From Bubalus kerabau (lineage: Eukaryota; Chordata; Mammalia; Artiodactyla; Bovidae): a stretch of DNA of 64,000 nt. The notes beneath the pieces are model-generated. The model worked only from the letters and a program-made list of their open reading frames with translations, was not told where the DNA came from and made no database searches. The DNA lies in contig NC_073627.1 of assembly GCF_029407905.1 (NCBI RefSeq), forward strand, positions 46,431,001 through 46,495,000. The letters are read 5' to 3'. Positions within the stretch are counted from its first letter, which is position 1. Each line of letters opens with the position of its first letter. Made by a program: the position numbers and the translations under genes. Below, in pieces: positions 49,582 through 61,573 of this stretch.

Positions 49582-49636
49582 GTAAGTTACTTTTTCTTTA
49601 TGGCTTCCTTTGTAAGTTACTTTTTCCTTATGGCTT
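49578..49636 (+). repeat. 30-bp tandem duplication of the exon 19 splice donor
   Basis: 'ctttgtaagttac' plus 'tttttctttatggctt' (49578-49606) recurs at 49608-49636 with one difference (T to C). Both copies carry a GTAAGT donor. Use of the distal donor would put TAA directly after the Leu codon. Confidence 0.92.
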
Positions 49637-49850
49637 CTGTGGGATTTTGTTGACATTTTCTTGTAGATGACAAGATCTCTTTCACCATAATTAGTAATTA
49701 TCCAGAAACGCACTGCTTGGTCAGTCTTACTGCCTAACTGTATATTATGGTGTCTTTTTTTTCACTATGTAAATGCACTATCTTAATCTTGTAAATAATT
49801 GCAACTGTGTTTTTAGATCTGCATATTTAAAATTTTACTGCAATATTTGT

Positions 49851-49886
49851 GAGTGTGTGTGTGTGTGTGTGTGTGCACGTGTGTAT
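49851..49886 (+). repeat. (GT)n microsatellite
   Basis: About ten perfect GT units followed by 'gcacgtgtgtat'. Confidence 0.92.
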
Positions 49887-50194
49887 ATGATAAATGTACA
49901 TACATGGACACTTGTTTATATGGTTAATCCGAAACTACTTCTCATGAAGCATCTCCCTGTTGCTAAGCATACTTTGCATCCCCCCTTTTTGATGGGCGGA
50001 GCCTGTGTATGTTGAAGAGTCAGATTCAATTATAAAATAACAGATGGATTCCAGTATGACAGCTGGCAGTGACTTAGTACCAGTGCTATGTTCATCATCA
50101 CAAGTCAAATTTTAAAATGGAGTATCTTGAGCCTATAAGAGTCTTTTGAAAAATTAATTCTTGTTTTTCTTCATGTTGAGAATTAGGCATTATT

Positions 50195-50500
50195 GGGATG
50201 CTGCTAATCTCCACAACCATGCCACGGTGTGCTGTGATCTCATCAGATTTCACAAGCTAAACCAAGTCAGTTTGGGCCAGTCCTTTGAGAAGGACTTCTC
50301 CTTTAGAGAAGCCTCTAAAAAATGTTCAGGTGTTACAGGAAAGGATGTAATTGATTCATCAGGTGGCGCTCTTCTGAGTGGGTTCTGCGCCAGTACCTCT
50401 TGAGGGGTGGTGTGATGGCCTTGTATGTCTGAGTGGCTCTGACCACTGAGCAGTCATTGGAGACCCCCTACTTTGGTTTTTAAAGTGGAGGTGAAATGGC
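50195..50500 (+). mobile_element. ancient 5S-rRNA-derived SINE (SINE3/AmnSINE-like)
   Basis: 50210-50260 aligns by eye with vertebrate 5S rRNA: 'accatgccac' (5S CCATACCAC), 'tgatctcatcagatttcaca' (5S GATCTCGTCTGATCTC) and 'agctaa'. Downstream, 'aggtggcgctcttctgagtg' and 'tctgaccactgagcagtcat' resemble the conserved body of old 5S-derived vertebrate SINEs. It is too diverged and too long to be a functional 5S gene. The family name is an inference. Confidence 0.55.
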
Positions 50501-51277
50501 TCCACGTGCCTGTACCAACTAGTGCAACTCACTCAACCAGAAAGGAGTCAGAAAGCCTCCCTAAATTTTGTATCTAAGATCAATTGGATCCATTGTTGAT
50601 TTTTACACTCTTACCCAGAGTTTCACGTTATCATACTTAGCTGCTATGTTAGCAGATACTTAGCTGCTGGTAGCAGATGAAAATGAACCCCATATTTTGT
50701 GTTCAAGTAGAAATATATGAAGCACTTTGATTTCCTTGGGGAACCATGGTGCTTGATGGAAAGACGATGTTCGTATCTCCTCAGGTTGAATATACATACT
50801 CGTCTTTTGACTCTTGTATATTTGTCACTATTCTCCTTCCTGGTTTTCAGGCATGTGTGTATCCTGAGGGAGGAGGAGGGGGTGGTTATTTCAATGCTAG
50901 CCAACTCTGACCTTTCGGTGGATGCTGTGGCTTACTCAGTTTTTCTTTTATTGATTTAGATGAGGGTGCCATCTATTGCTGTGCATATTTATTCCACTAA
51001 AACCCTTGTACTAATAATTCAATCCCCCCTCCAAAAAAAAGCAAACGTGTTAGTGGATTTTCCTCAGATTTTCTATAGGGAGGGAGGAGGGAGCTATTGC
51101 TGTTGATTATATTTTTTTGTAAATGTGGAATCCTGCACAACTTTAGCATGCCCCACGCTGTCCTTTTCCTTAGTGTTGCTTATGCCTAAGTCTTTTTTTT
51201 TTAAAGTTGGCACGCTCTGACTTGCGCCGTGTTTGTAAGTAAGAACTCAACGCCTGTCCTTCTGTGTGTTTTCGCAG

Positions 51278-51400
51278 CCATGCCCGGTTACGCTGTATGT
51301 GCACCTGCAACAGGTGCACCTTTTGCATCTGTCAGAGCTTCCTCAACTCAGACTTGCTGCAATCTGTAAAGAACAAAATCTTCACTGCAGTTCTTAACAG
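51278..51400 (+). CDS. RHOT1: RHOT1 cassette exon 20
   Basis: Alternatively spliced 123-nt exon (1 + 40 codons + 2): HARLRCMCTCNRCTFCICQS, FLNSDLLQSVKNKIFTAVLN, then Arg completed by the last exon. Six cysteines fall within 13 residues. It can follow exon 18 (adding 41 residues, giving 659) or exon 19 (691). Equivalent human isoforms of these lengths exist (established knowledge). Acceptor 'gtttttcgcag' type, donor 'gttctt', which is weak and suits optional use. Confidence 0.92.
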
Positions 51401-52181
51401 GTTCTTACCTTTATTTACTGGGTACCAGGCATTCTGTTAAAATACAAGAGGAAAAAAGTGGATGACTATTTCTTACATAGATACTACCAAGACAACAAGC
51501 CAACGGATGCCCAACTAACTTCCACTAAAATTCTCACTGTGGTGACAATGTTTAGTTCTGGAATCATCCTCAATGTTTAAAAATTAATAGATATATTTAG
51601 GGGACTCTAAAGTAGGATTTTTGCCTTTTTAATTCAGAAAGTTAAAGTATTTTTTAAATTAGAGGATAAAAATGTGTAGGGAGATTGAAAATCTTGTGGC
51701 TGAGAGTTGCAGAAATAGATTAGGACTTTAGTAAGGAAAAGAGACATTGATCCCAAATGTTATAATGTGTTCAGCTTGCATTCAAATAGTGCAACTTATA
51801 AAACCATACGAATGTGAACAGTGTCTTGGGTTTGAAAAACTTTTCTGTTGTTTAAATTATTTATAGTTTTTTTTTTTTTTTTTTTACTTTTTAAGTATCT
51901 TGGATATTTATTTGAAAAGAAGACAATAGCCAACTTTAAGGATTCAAAGGAATATTGAAAAGGAAAAAGATCTATAGTACTAGTTTTTGAGGTCTTTATA
52001 ACGGAACCCAACACATGAAGTTTGCTTAGAACATAATATGCTTTTAAAAAAGAGCAACAACAACAAAATAGGTTGTATACAGTCCCTCAAAGCAGTAAAC
52101 TTGGAAGTTATGTTCTTATTCCGGTCATGCTGCCTTTGTTCAAATTGATTTTACATTTTGTGAGCATTTAAGAGCCTAATT

Positions 52182-52451
52182 TGGAGAAGGCAATGGCACC
52201 CCACTCCAGTACTCTTGCCTGGAAAATCCCATGGATGGAGGAGCCTAGTAGGCTGCAGTCCATGGAGTCCCTAAGACTTGGACATGACTGAGCGACTTCA
52301 CTTTCACTTTTCACTTTCATGCATTGGAGAAGGAAACGGCAACCCACTCCAGTGTTCTTGCCTGGAGAATCCCAGGGACGGGGGAGCCTGGTGGGCTGCT
52401 GTCTATGGGGTCGCACAGAGTTGGACACGACTGAAGTGACTTAGCAGCAGC
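52182..52451 (+). mobile_element. Bov-A2 SINE with 12-bp target-site duplication
   Basis: Two Bov-A monomers from 'tggagaaggcaatggcaccc' to 'gaagtgacttagcagcagc'. 'aagagcctaatt' is repeated exactly at 52170-52181 and 52452-52463. Confidence 0.93.
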
Positions 52452-53149
52452 AAGAGCCTAATTAATGTAATACTAATTTGTATCTAATGTCAAATTTTTA
52501 TGTGTCCATGGATGAATTAGGTTTTTGAAATCATCTTAATGTCATTGGGAGCAGGGCTTGATTAAGACAGATGATCAAGCTAAGTAGATTTTGGTTCATA
52601 AGATTCATAAGAAATGAATCTTATTTGGGTTACTGTTGGACTCCCGCTGAGGGCCGGAACTGTACCAAATGAGTAGGCTGGTTTGTGTTCACCAGCAGTG
52701 TAGACATGACTACTGAACAATGAGGCTGTATTTTATATGAATCAGAAACGGACTCTGCAGGCATCCTATAAGAGTTTTTGAGAACTATCAGCTCTGGAAT
52801 AAGAATGCAGCTGTCTCAGGTGATTGCTTCGAAGGGATCACCACTCGCATTTGGTGGTAAAGTTCTGCCTCTTGTCTTTTGAATGGCACCGTATAAAGAG
52901 TAACACAGATTCTCTCATGATGGCTATCTGAGAAAATGCAAGGCTAGTTCAAACCAAACAACATTCAGGAGCTGTGGAGTCAAAAATGGTAGAGTTGGAG
53001 GAGATTCTGGGATTCATCTGGCCTAACCTCCCCTTAGACTGACTTCCTGAGAGCCTTCTTGAGAGAGTATTGTTTATCTGCTGATGGCTTTCCTCATTGG
53101 AGAAGGTTTTTGGTTTTGCCTTTTTTTTTTTTTGACTAAAATGATTGCC

Positions 53150-54080
53150 CTTTAACTTTCTCTCCTTTAGTTTTAGTTCTGCCCTTTAGAACAACATACG
53201 ACTATTCTACTCCCTCTTCAACATAGCAATCCTTCAGACATTTGAAGACGGCCATCATGTCTCCCCTAATTTTCTCTTCTCCAGGTAGAACATCCCCATT
53301 TCTTTCAGCTGTTTCTTAACTTAGTCGGTTTAGTGACCTCATCATTTCTCGTTTCCCTCATCTGAAAGCCCCTTAGGTGTTCAGAGTACCTCTTAACAAG
53401 TGCCCCTGAGAATGGAGAATGGTGCTTCAAGTGTAACCTGACTTTCCATAACGGTGGGCAGTCATATTCCACAGTTAGGACAGCACCTGTCTACTGCATG
53501 AACTCACTGTGTAGAAGCCCCAACCCGCTGTGGATGTGTATTAATCTTGGGGTTAATTGAAATCAGATTTTTTTTCATGTGAAGTGCTATTAAAGCAGTT
53601 TCCCCTCCTCTCTAATTGTGTCTTTGACATTTTTAGTTGGCCCTCTGAATCTAAATGCAGATACATATATATCTCTATTAAATGTCATATTCTTTTCAGT
53701 CCATTTGTTCTAGCTCAGTCATTTCAGACATTGTTTCTGTCATTTGTCCCATTATATATCTTTCTCAGCATTGTGTTATTTGCAAATTTGGTAGCTATGT
53801 TTTTTATCTTTCAAATTAATGATAAAAAGTAATGTTGAATCCACAGCGATAAGAGAGTGAGGGCTGTCAAGCAAGCAAACCCTTTAGTGCTGTACTAGAG
53901 AACTCTTCCCAGTGACACAGATTCAGAGTGTTGGGGGAAAGATTATTCTGCCAATTAAAAATATTTTATTATCCAGCCCATATTTTATCTTGTTATCTTA
54001 CAGGAAATTTCATGGAGAGCTCTTTTGAAATCATTACAATTTCTACCACATTCCTCTGATCTACCAATGTGTTAATTTTA
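53150..54080 (-). mobile_element. ancient CR1/L3-type LINE fragment
   Basis: 'acatttgaagacggccatca', 'tgtctcccctaattttctct' and 'tctccaggtagaacatcccc' are characteristic of the CR1/L3 3' coding end in reverse; 'ttccataacggtgggcagtc' and 'attcctctgatctaccaatg' fit farther along the same element. Strongly decayed. Confidence 0.65.
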
Positions 54081-56344
54081 TCTAAATAGAAAGTGACATC
54101 TATTTGGTGTCTTTTTTTTTTTTTTGGTGTCTTATTCTTGATGAACTTACCCTGGCTCCTAATAATTGCTGATCATAAACCATCTGTTTCCTTCTAGAAG
54201 CTCTCGATTGTACATAATTGCAAATTAATTTGTTGTCTGCATCTTCAGTGACAGTTTTAGTTTTAGGTTGGTTTAGTCAGCTTCCCAGTGAAAGAGGTTG
54301 GGTGTGCATTAATGGATGAGGTTGCTCATCATAAATTGCTCTGTATAGTGATCCTTGAAGAAGAATCAGTACATTTTGTCATGCCTACTTATAAACTAGA
54401 AATAATTTAATGGTAATGTCAGCATACATCACTGACATCTGGTAATCAAGAAGGGAAAGATTGAAAAAGATGAGAAGGGGAACCCATGCACTTTTCAAAG
54501 AACTCCTTCCTCTTCCCTGGTAGGTATTTCACTAATTTATTTTCTAGAAGTCCAGTGGAAATTTATGAGTTACGTATTGAAGTTTCTTCTAATTCACAAA
54601 AGGATTGTTAGATGAGGTAAGCGAGGGTGGAAGCCAAAAATAGAAATGCCTACAGGGCCTGGATGGATAATGTTAATGAAAAAAGGTAGCCAAGGAGAAG
54701 TAAGAGAGGTGGGGACGATGACAGGTCCTGTCTGAAAGAGGCAGCCATGTCTCAGCTCCAGCTATTGGTCGTTGTCCAAGTGTGGTGTTGCCAGGACTTC
54801 TGATTCTCTGACATCAGATGTCAGGATTTTTATATGAAAATTCCTGCTGTTTAAATGAAAGCAACGAAATTTTAAAAATTTAAAGTATTAATCAGAACAA
54901 AGAAGACATGTTTGCAGGCCACCAGTTTGTAACTTCAGTCTTAAGACATAGCCTAGAGTTGTGAAAATACAGGCCAAAAAAAAAAAAATAAGTACACCTA
55001 AGGAATGAAAATGTCTTTTACAAACACCCCTCACATACAGTTTTACTGCTTTCTCTTTAAAAACTTGAAAAAGTAATCTCATTGGTGGAGTGAGAATGGA
55101 ACCACTTTCTATGGAACCACTTTTTTCACCATTGGTTTGCTGTGCCAGATATATCTTAATATTACATAAATGGAAAAAGATTTAGTAATTGAGTAAAAGT
55201 CATACAAGAATTTTTTACTCTTCATTCAATAGGGAGGATTTCTTACTCAATAAGTCTTAGGTCATTGGTTTTAGAAATCTTTTGTGCCTAGCATTTGATT
55301 TAGATGTGTAAATAAACAATTAAAATTTTTTCCTTTAAGCCAAAAATTTTGTTAAATGTCTGCAAAGATATTAATAGACAAATATTGGTATATGCATGCT
55401 GTTCTCAAGTTAGTACATTGTTTTAATGCGCTCATAAAAATGTTGGTCACCAAAATAGAAATTACTTCCAGATAACACATGTTCGGGCCCACATTCTCCC
55501 CTTATGTCATTCTCCCACCACTTTGATTTATTCATTTAAGTACTTAAGTACCTGCGTTAGCTAGGATCCTGCTGTGAGCTGGGGCAAAATATCATACAAA
55601 TATGAAGATCTAGGCATGTATTTAAATACCTTTTCAAATATTATGTTAAAATTTTTTAAACTTTGATTATATTTTCAGTGACCTTAGTGCCTTATGCTAA
55701 CAAAACGTGATCTGAGAGGATCTATGTCAAATTAATTAATTTACACTTAGGCAGTTTCAACAGTTCCAACATTTCTGAAATTGTCCGTGTTTCCCCTGTC
55801 TTTGACCAGAAGAAATTGTCTTTTTTTTTTTTTTTTTTTTTTTAGCTAATTGACTATCATGACATATTTCAAGTAGAAAGTAGTAATACAAATTTTTTTT
55901 CTTTCAACTTTAATTGAATGAATATTGGATTCAACACGTATGAGAAGTGTTTAACTACATATCTGACGTGTGACTTTGTTCTTAGGTAATTATGGTCTCA
56001 GCCTTTAGATCTGGATAGGTTTATGTTTTTCTTGAGAACAATTTATGAAGAGCTGAAATTATTTGAATTTAAATACATTTGGAGGGTGATTCGTATATGG
56101 CCAGATAATTTCAGTCTTTGGCAATGCTTTCATTTCAAACCATGCAGATCACGTTATTGGAGAAAAATACCTTGTGATTATATTTTAGTTATAAATACCT
56201 CTTAAATCTAAAGGTGTTAAAATGAACTATGTAGAAGTGGACTGGCTTATTGGTTTGAACTCCCCAGAGTTTTAGTCTATTAAGCATTTATTGTTCTAAT
56301 TTCAGCACACTTTTGCTTTGCATGAGGATGTTGCTCTACTTGAG

Positions 56345-56520
56345 TGCACCAATGTACTCTAGTGTGCAGTGTACTCTAGTGCACCAGTGTACTCTAGTGT
56401 GCAGTGTAGTCTAGTGTGCAGTGTTCTCTAGTGCACCAGTTAGCTCTAGTGTGCCGTGTACTCTAGTGCACCAGTTAGCTCTAGTGTGCCGTGTACTCTA
56501 GTGCACCAGTGTACTCTAGC
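56345..56520 (+). repeat. minisatellite with CTCTAGTG core
   Basis: About ten units of 17-18 bp alternating 'gtgtactctagtgcacca' and 'gtgtactctagtgtgc'. A 35-bp higher-order unit (GTTAGCTCTAGTGTGCC + GTGTACTCTAGTGCACCA) is repeated nearly exactly at 56438-56507. Confidence 0.9.
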
Positions 56521-58346
56521 CAGCACTTTAGTTTGTCCCTTCCTTTAGATGTTCACTTTGATTTGTTTGTCTGTGCCACCTAGTCATTTTTTAGCTCCTC
56601 TTGATCCTTTTCCCAGCTGCGTTTCAGTGTCTAGTCCTCCCATTTTTCCTAACCTGTAGTTGAATCATATTGTTTTACAATTTATCATTTTGGTGTAGTT
56701 TTCTTTGATACATATTTTGGTTCTCTTATTTCTTTGTACAGATTATTTGTTCCTATTACTTCCTAAGTTTGGTAACAGTATTTTACTTTAGCAACAAAGT
56801 GTGTAGCTGCACACTGAATATGATGGACGGTCATACCCATGTATTTTTTTACTCTGCTTTTTAATCTATTTTCAGAAATTGGATACATGAGACATTTATT
56901 TTAATCCATTCATTAATGACTGACTTCATTTGCCTTTATGACTTTGCTAATCACCTAAGTTCCCGCACAGGCTTAAAGTCGTGTTACTTCATAGCAAGTC
57001 CATTTCTGAAGAGAGGTGTTTTACAGTTGTCAGAGCAGGATGAGCTGCCTTTCACAGGATTGCCTTATAAAGAGCATGGCTTCCTAGAAATCTGAACGTT
57101 ACAGAGGTTCCACTGGAAACATGAGCGTCCGTAAGATACTATGTTACAGTAAAATACTGCATTTTAAGGAACTGCATCCTGTATTTTAATTTCATATGAA
57201 GCTTTTATATTTATATGAAAGGTCCTTACAAGGCTTTTCTTTGAATTTGAATGCATATACATGGTCATGCATTTAAAATTGCACCCGAGTTGTGTTACAG
57301 ATTCTTGCCAAGTAAGCTGCTGCTGCATATAGTTTTAAAATTTTTTGCCATTTGATTAGTATTTTAAAGGACACGACAGACTGGAGTTTGCTTATTCTGA
57401 CCTTTATCAGTAGTTAACATATAAACATTATTTATTTCCCATGAATTTACAGTCATCTGTGAATTTTTATTCCTCTAATGCTTGGTGAAGCATTTGACAT
57501 TGCACACCTGTGTCCTTTTCCTAAGTTTGTTGCTGTTTAAGCATGCTCAGTTAACAGCTTTCTTATGATTTGCAGTTCATCTTCGTTGAACACTATATTT
57601 TGATTTCTTAACCTATTTTGAGAAATATTAAAATATTTCATACCTACTAGGTATGAATTGTTCAATTAGGAGAATTGTCATTATTAAAACTATAATTAGC
57701 AGTAACTGCATTATTATTAGAGATAAATATAAAAAACGACTTCACCAGGAAGAAACATAAAGCAGGGAGAGGAAGAAAAGCAGGGAGATCCAGAGACTCT
57801 TTTTTTTTTTTAAGTTTAAAAACAATAGATTTAACTATAGTTTCAATGACCTCAGTATAATTTTCAATTTGAGATATGTAATTACAAATAGGAAAAAGCT
57901 ATGAATGACATCTGTGAACCCTAGTTAACTTTCGGTTACGTGCAGTACAGTTGCATAGACTGTTTCAGAGTATTAACTTAAAAATGCATACCTGAGATAC
58001 ATGTATGGAAAGAATTATAAAACTAGGAGACTATTCATTTTTAGTGCCTTTGCACACCTTGGAGTTGTGTTTGGGAAGGGTGAAGTGGTGAGATAGAAGA
58101 ATAAATAATAGGAAATTTAAATTTACTTCTGAGAAGGTGTATGGGAGGACTGATAAAAGTGACTGGGCGGAAGCTACGCTTCCCACAGTCTCTTAACTTC
58201 ACTGCTTTTGAGTATGTACTATTGAGCTTTTCTTTCCTCTGCTTAATAGCCTGCAATCTAAGGCTAGATTAGTTGATAGCTGGACCTTCTGAATTCTCCT
58301 CCTGCCTCAAATTCTAATTTTTGCAGACATTTAGGTCTCTGCAGTA

Positions 58347-58668
58347 CAGGCATACCTTATTTTATTGTGCTTTGCTTTATTGTGCTTTGAAGATATTGTG
58401 GTTTTTACAAATTGAAGGTTTGTGGTAACTGCATTTTCAGGTGATCGTTAGCATTTTTAGCGATATTTATAGTATTTTTAAATTAAGTATGTGTATGGTT
58501 GTTTTTTTAGTAATAATGCTATTGCACACTTAATAGACCACAGTATAGCATAGACATAATTTTTCTATGCACTGGGAACCAAACAGTTTATCTGACTCAC
58601 TTTATTGCAATATTCACTTGATTACAGTGTTCTGGAACTGAACTCATAATACCTCTGAGGTATGCCTG
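58347..58668. mobile_element. Tigger1-like (pogo) MITE
   Basis: Starts 'caggcataccttattttatt' and ends 'acctctgaggtatgcctg', inverted repeats flanked by TA (58345-58346, 58669-58670). The interior 'tgctttgctttattgtgctt' and 'acaaattgaaggtttgtggt' match the Tigger end sequence; the transposase is deleted. Confidence 0.88.
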
Positions 58669-59390
58669 TATAGTTTTTATACCTCATATATAAAGTCTTG
58701 TAACACATTATAGAGAGCAAAATTAAAAATACCTATTTGGGACTAGCTGGAATAGGTTTAGTTCCGTTGAGCCCTTTATAAAGGATTTGACTATTTTATG
58801 ATTCTGAACATTGGAATTGATAACATTCCCTTTATTATTGGTTAGATACACAGAACCCCATAAAGATTTTAGTTAATGTTCTTATATTTACTGTAAATTG
58901 CAGAGTTAATTAGAGCGTGTTGTATGCCTTCTTTGAGGCATTCTGTGTAAAGGTACATAGGAATTTTGGTCCGTTGTTACGCACCTTCTGTGACCTTCAC
59001 ACAGTTTTTAATTTACCTCTTTATTGCCTGAATTTTGGAAACATTTCCTTCTTTCTGCCTTATTAAGTAGCAGCCTTAATAATACCCAGGTCCAAACTTG
59101 TTGGTTTGCTCCCACACTTGGGTCAAAGAGCGCTTGTTACCTGATTGACATATGGGCCCAGAGCACTTTTAAGCCAGAAAGCCAGCATTCAGGACACAGG
59201 GATTCTCTGCCTAAGAACTCAAAAGCTCTAGCAAGCTTTATAGGATTAATTAAGGTTATATTTTACCACTTAGTCATTATTTCTTATGTTGTAAAAAGAG
59301 ATACTGCTGAACCTAAAATATTTTATTCCACATACAATAGGGAAATGTGTGATTCTGGTGTATCAGTAGATGGAAAAAAAGAACCTTTTT

Positions 59391-59422
59391 ACACACACAC
59401 ACACACACACGCACATACACAC
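59391..59422 (+). repeat. (CA)n microsatellite
   Basis: About 15 CA-type units with two interruptions. It lies inside a spurious 151-codon open stretch. Confidence 0.92.
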
Positions 59423-60469
59423 ATTTTTGACCCTGTAATTTTCATTTTGGGAAAGTCTGTGTTAAGGAAACTGTTTTAAATGTAGTGGAAAATGTTATGT
59501 AAAATAGTGTTTATCACTTTAGTTACAGGTATCTGTAAATGGAAATAGCCACCAATAAAAATGTAATGCTGCTATTTAAAAGGATGTTTCTATAATTTAT
59601 GGAAAAGACCTTATGTAATACATTTAAAGGATATAAAATATATAAATTATATGCATTGTGTTTGCAGCTATGTAAGAAATACATTTGAAAAAAGTCTAAA
59701 AGGAAATACCACAAATTTTAATTAGTTGCCTTAGGTGACTCTGAGTGATTTTTTCCTTCCTACTTTCATTTTCTCATATAATGTGCTTATATTACTTTTT
59801 TAATAGCCAAAAAAACTTAAGAAAAAACATACAATAAGACATTATAATTTATTCTAAGATATTTTATATGAGTCATTTGGAAAGAATTGTGGAAGAATTG
59901 CTTTTTACTTGAGTTTAGACATGAATTAGGAATCAGCTTTTTGAAACGATTGCTGTTTCTGCTTGAGATCTGAAATGACAAGCATGGCTCTGTTCTTCAC
60001 ACTTATGGGGTACAGTTAAGATCACACTCTTGTCTATTCAGGTGTTGTTAGGCAGGCAGTGCAAATGTGCCATCCATTATAAATGTGTTTTCCTTATAAA
60101 TAGAGCCTGGTTAATGTAGCTTTTAAATGCATATCGTAAAAGCGTAAAATAATTCTCTAAGTAGCTTTCTGTCTAAAAAGTAGTTTTCCATGTCTAAAAG
60201 TATCTTAAACAACTACTGTAACATCAATGGAGTCATTGAAATACACTTTATGAGTTAATGGTTGCCTTGAGATTTAAACTAGCTGTATATTGAACATGTA
60301 TCTATATTGTTTGCCATCTATAAATATGAAGTGCTGTTTTGCCTATTGAAGGCTGTACTATAGCTTAGGGAAAAGTACTAATTACTCTCAGGAAATGCAG
60401 AAGCAATAAAGTCAGGCAGAATATATTATTTCATGAATGGTACTACTTCTCAAAATACAACAAAAGGAG

Positions 60470-60596
60470 AGGCTTCCCCAGTGGCTGGTTCGGTGGTTAA
60501 GACTCCCTTGCTTCCACTGCAGGGGTTGTGGGTTCGATCCCTGGTTGGGGAACTAAGATCCCACATGCCATGCCGTGTAGGAAAAAAAAAAAAGCC
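60470..60596 (+). mobile_element. ART2/CHR-type tRNA-Glu SINE
   Basis: 'ggcttccccagtggctggtt', 'ggtggttaagactcccttgc', box B 'gggttcgatccctggttggg', then 'aactaagatcccacatgcca' and an A12 tail. Confidence 0.9.
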
Positions 60597-60949
60597 ACAC
60601 AACTACAGCAACAGCAAGAAGAGCTAAGCTGTGTTAACAGATTCCATACTTGAAGAATATTTATAGGAAATTATTTTCACGGATTTTAATGTCACTATAG
60701 CTAACATTAATCCTAACCCCGTTTTACACTTACTTTATAATTAAGTGTAAAAAAAAAAAAGTGTAAAAATATTTTCTGTTAGTGAAGATGCATGAAAATC
60801 ACAGAGAGACCAAGGCCGAAGCAGAACTCTGATACACTTTGAGCCTGTGTTCTCACTTTCAGTCCTCTACGTCTCTGCTGACTTGGAGCTGTAAACTTTG
60901 AAGCTCTCGTCATAGGACGATGACAGTCAGAGTTTGGGATGTTTTACTC

Positions 60950-60981
<32 letters not shown>

Positions 60982-61421
60982 ATGTTTGTAGTTTTTAGTA
61001 ATCAGAAATTAGAAGCATCTCTCAACTTCATGACTAATAGTTGTTAGCCTCATTTTGAGTCAGTACTTCTAGTCACCGAATGTTGTCAAGTACTGTTTGT
61101 AGTATTAGTTTCCAGGGCTTCTCTTAGTCTTTCAGATACACCAAGACCAGCCTCTGGGGGATACATAGAGAAGGTATATAACAGCCTTAGGTTTCCCTGC
61201 ATGGTATGTGAGTGTTTTAAAAGAGTATATATATATAGATTTTTTTTTTAAAGTTTGGCAATATTCTAGAGGATAAATTCATTTTAAATATAGAAATCAT
61301 GAGATGCATCATATAATAGGATGGCAACTCAGTTTATGTGTGGGATGTTTAATCAAGAGATGTTACTTTCAGTCCCCTTCTTTTGTGAGCTGTGCTGTGA
61401 ACTGCAAACTGTATGCATGTG

Positions 61422-61429
61422 TATAAAAG
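61422..61429 (+). promoter_or_regulatory. TATA-like box ahead of candidate exon
   Basis: 'tataaaag' preceded by 'catgtg', 39 bp before an ATG. It fits a core TATA by wording only; no other promoter evidence. Confidence 0.2.
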
Positions 61430-61460
61430 GTTAAGAGCCCGGGTAGCTGAGTGGGGTGCC

Positions 61461-61573
61461 ATGCTGTTAGCAGACGACGAAGGCAGTATTACTCACCAGG
61501 TGCACGCCGTCAGCTCTGTAGAAGATTCCATCTTCATGGAGTCATCTCACGGTCCACTTTTTCTTGAAGCCAG
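61461..61573 (+). other. candidate unannotated RHOT1 exon (alternative first or cassette exon)
   Basis: From ATG at 61461 the frame reads MLLADDEGSITHQVHAVSSV then EDSIFMESSHGPLFLEA and stops at a consensus donor (ccag|gtaaca) in the phase that joins the last exon (ag + g = Arg). As a first exon it would give a 76-residue protein with the Miro1 tail anchor. As a cassette with acceptor gcag at 61486 it would be 87 nt and would keep frame between exon 18, 19 or 20 and the last exon, but the pyrimidine tract there is poor. Past the donor the frame meets TAA at once. I do not recognise this peptide from known isoforms. Confidence 0.3.

Larger units (their letters stand above)
49582..51277 (+). 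other. RHOT1: RHOT1 intron 19
   Basis: Contains the donor duplication, a (GT)n run and a 5S-like ancient SINE (listed). 50510-51270 shows no other recognisable element. Confidence 0.85.

Noticed and set aside
50210..50260. 5S rRNA gene
   Set aside because: Only part of 5S is matched, with many changes in the internal promoter, no T-run end, and SINE-like sequence following it.
56345..56520. CRISPR-like array
   Set aside because: Units are contiguous with no unique spacers, and the genome is mammalian; it is a minisatellite.
59024..59479. 151-codon plus-strand open frame
   Set aside because: It runs through a (CA)n repeat (THTHTHAHTH), matches no family I know, has no splice or start context, and sits in AT-rich intron.
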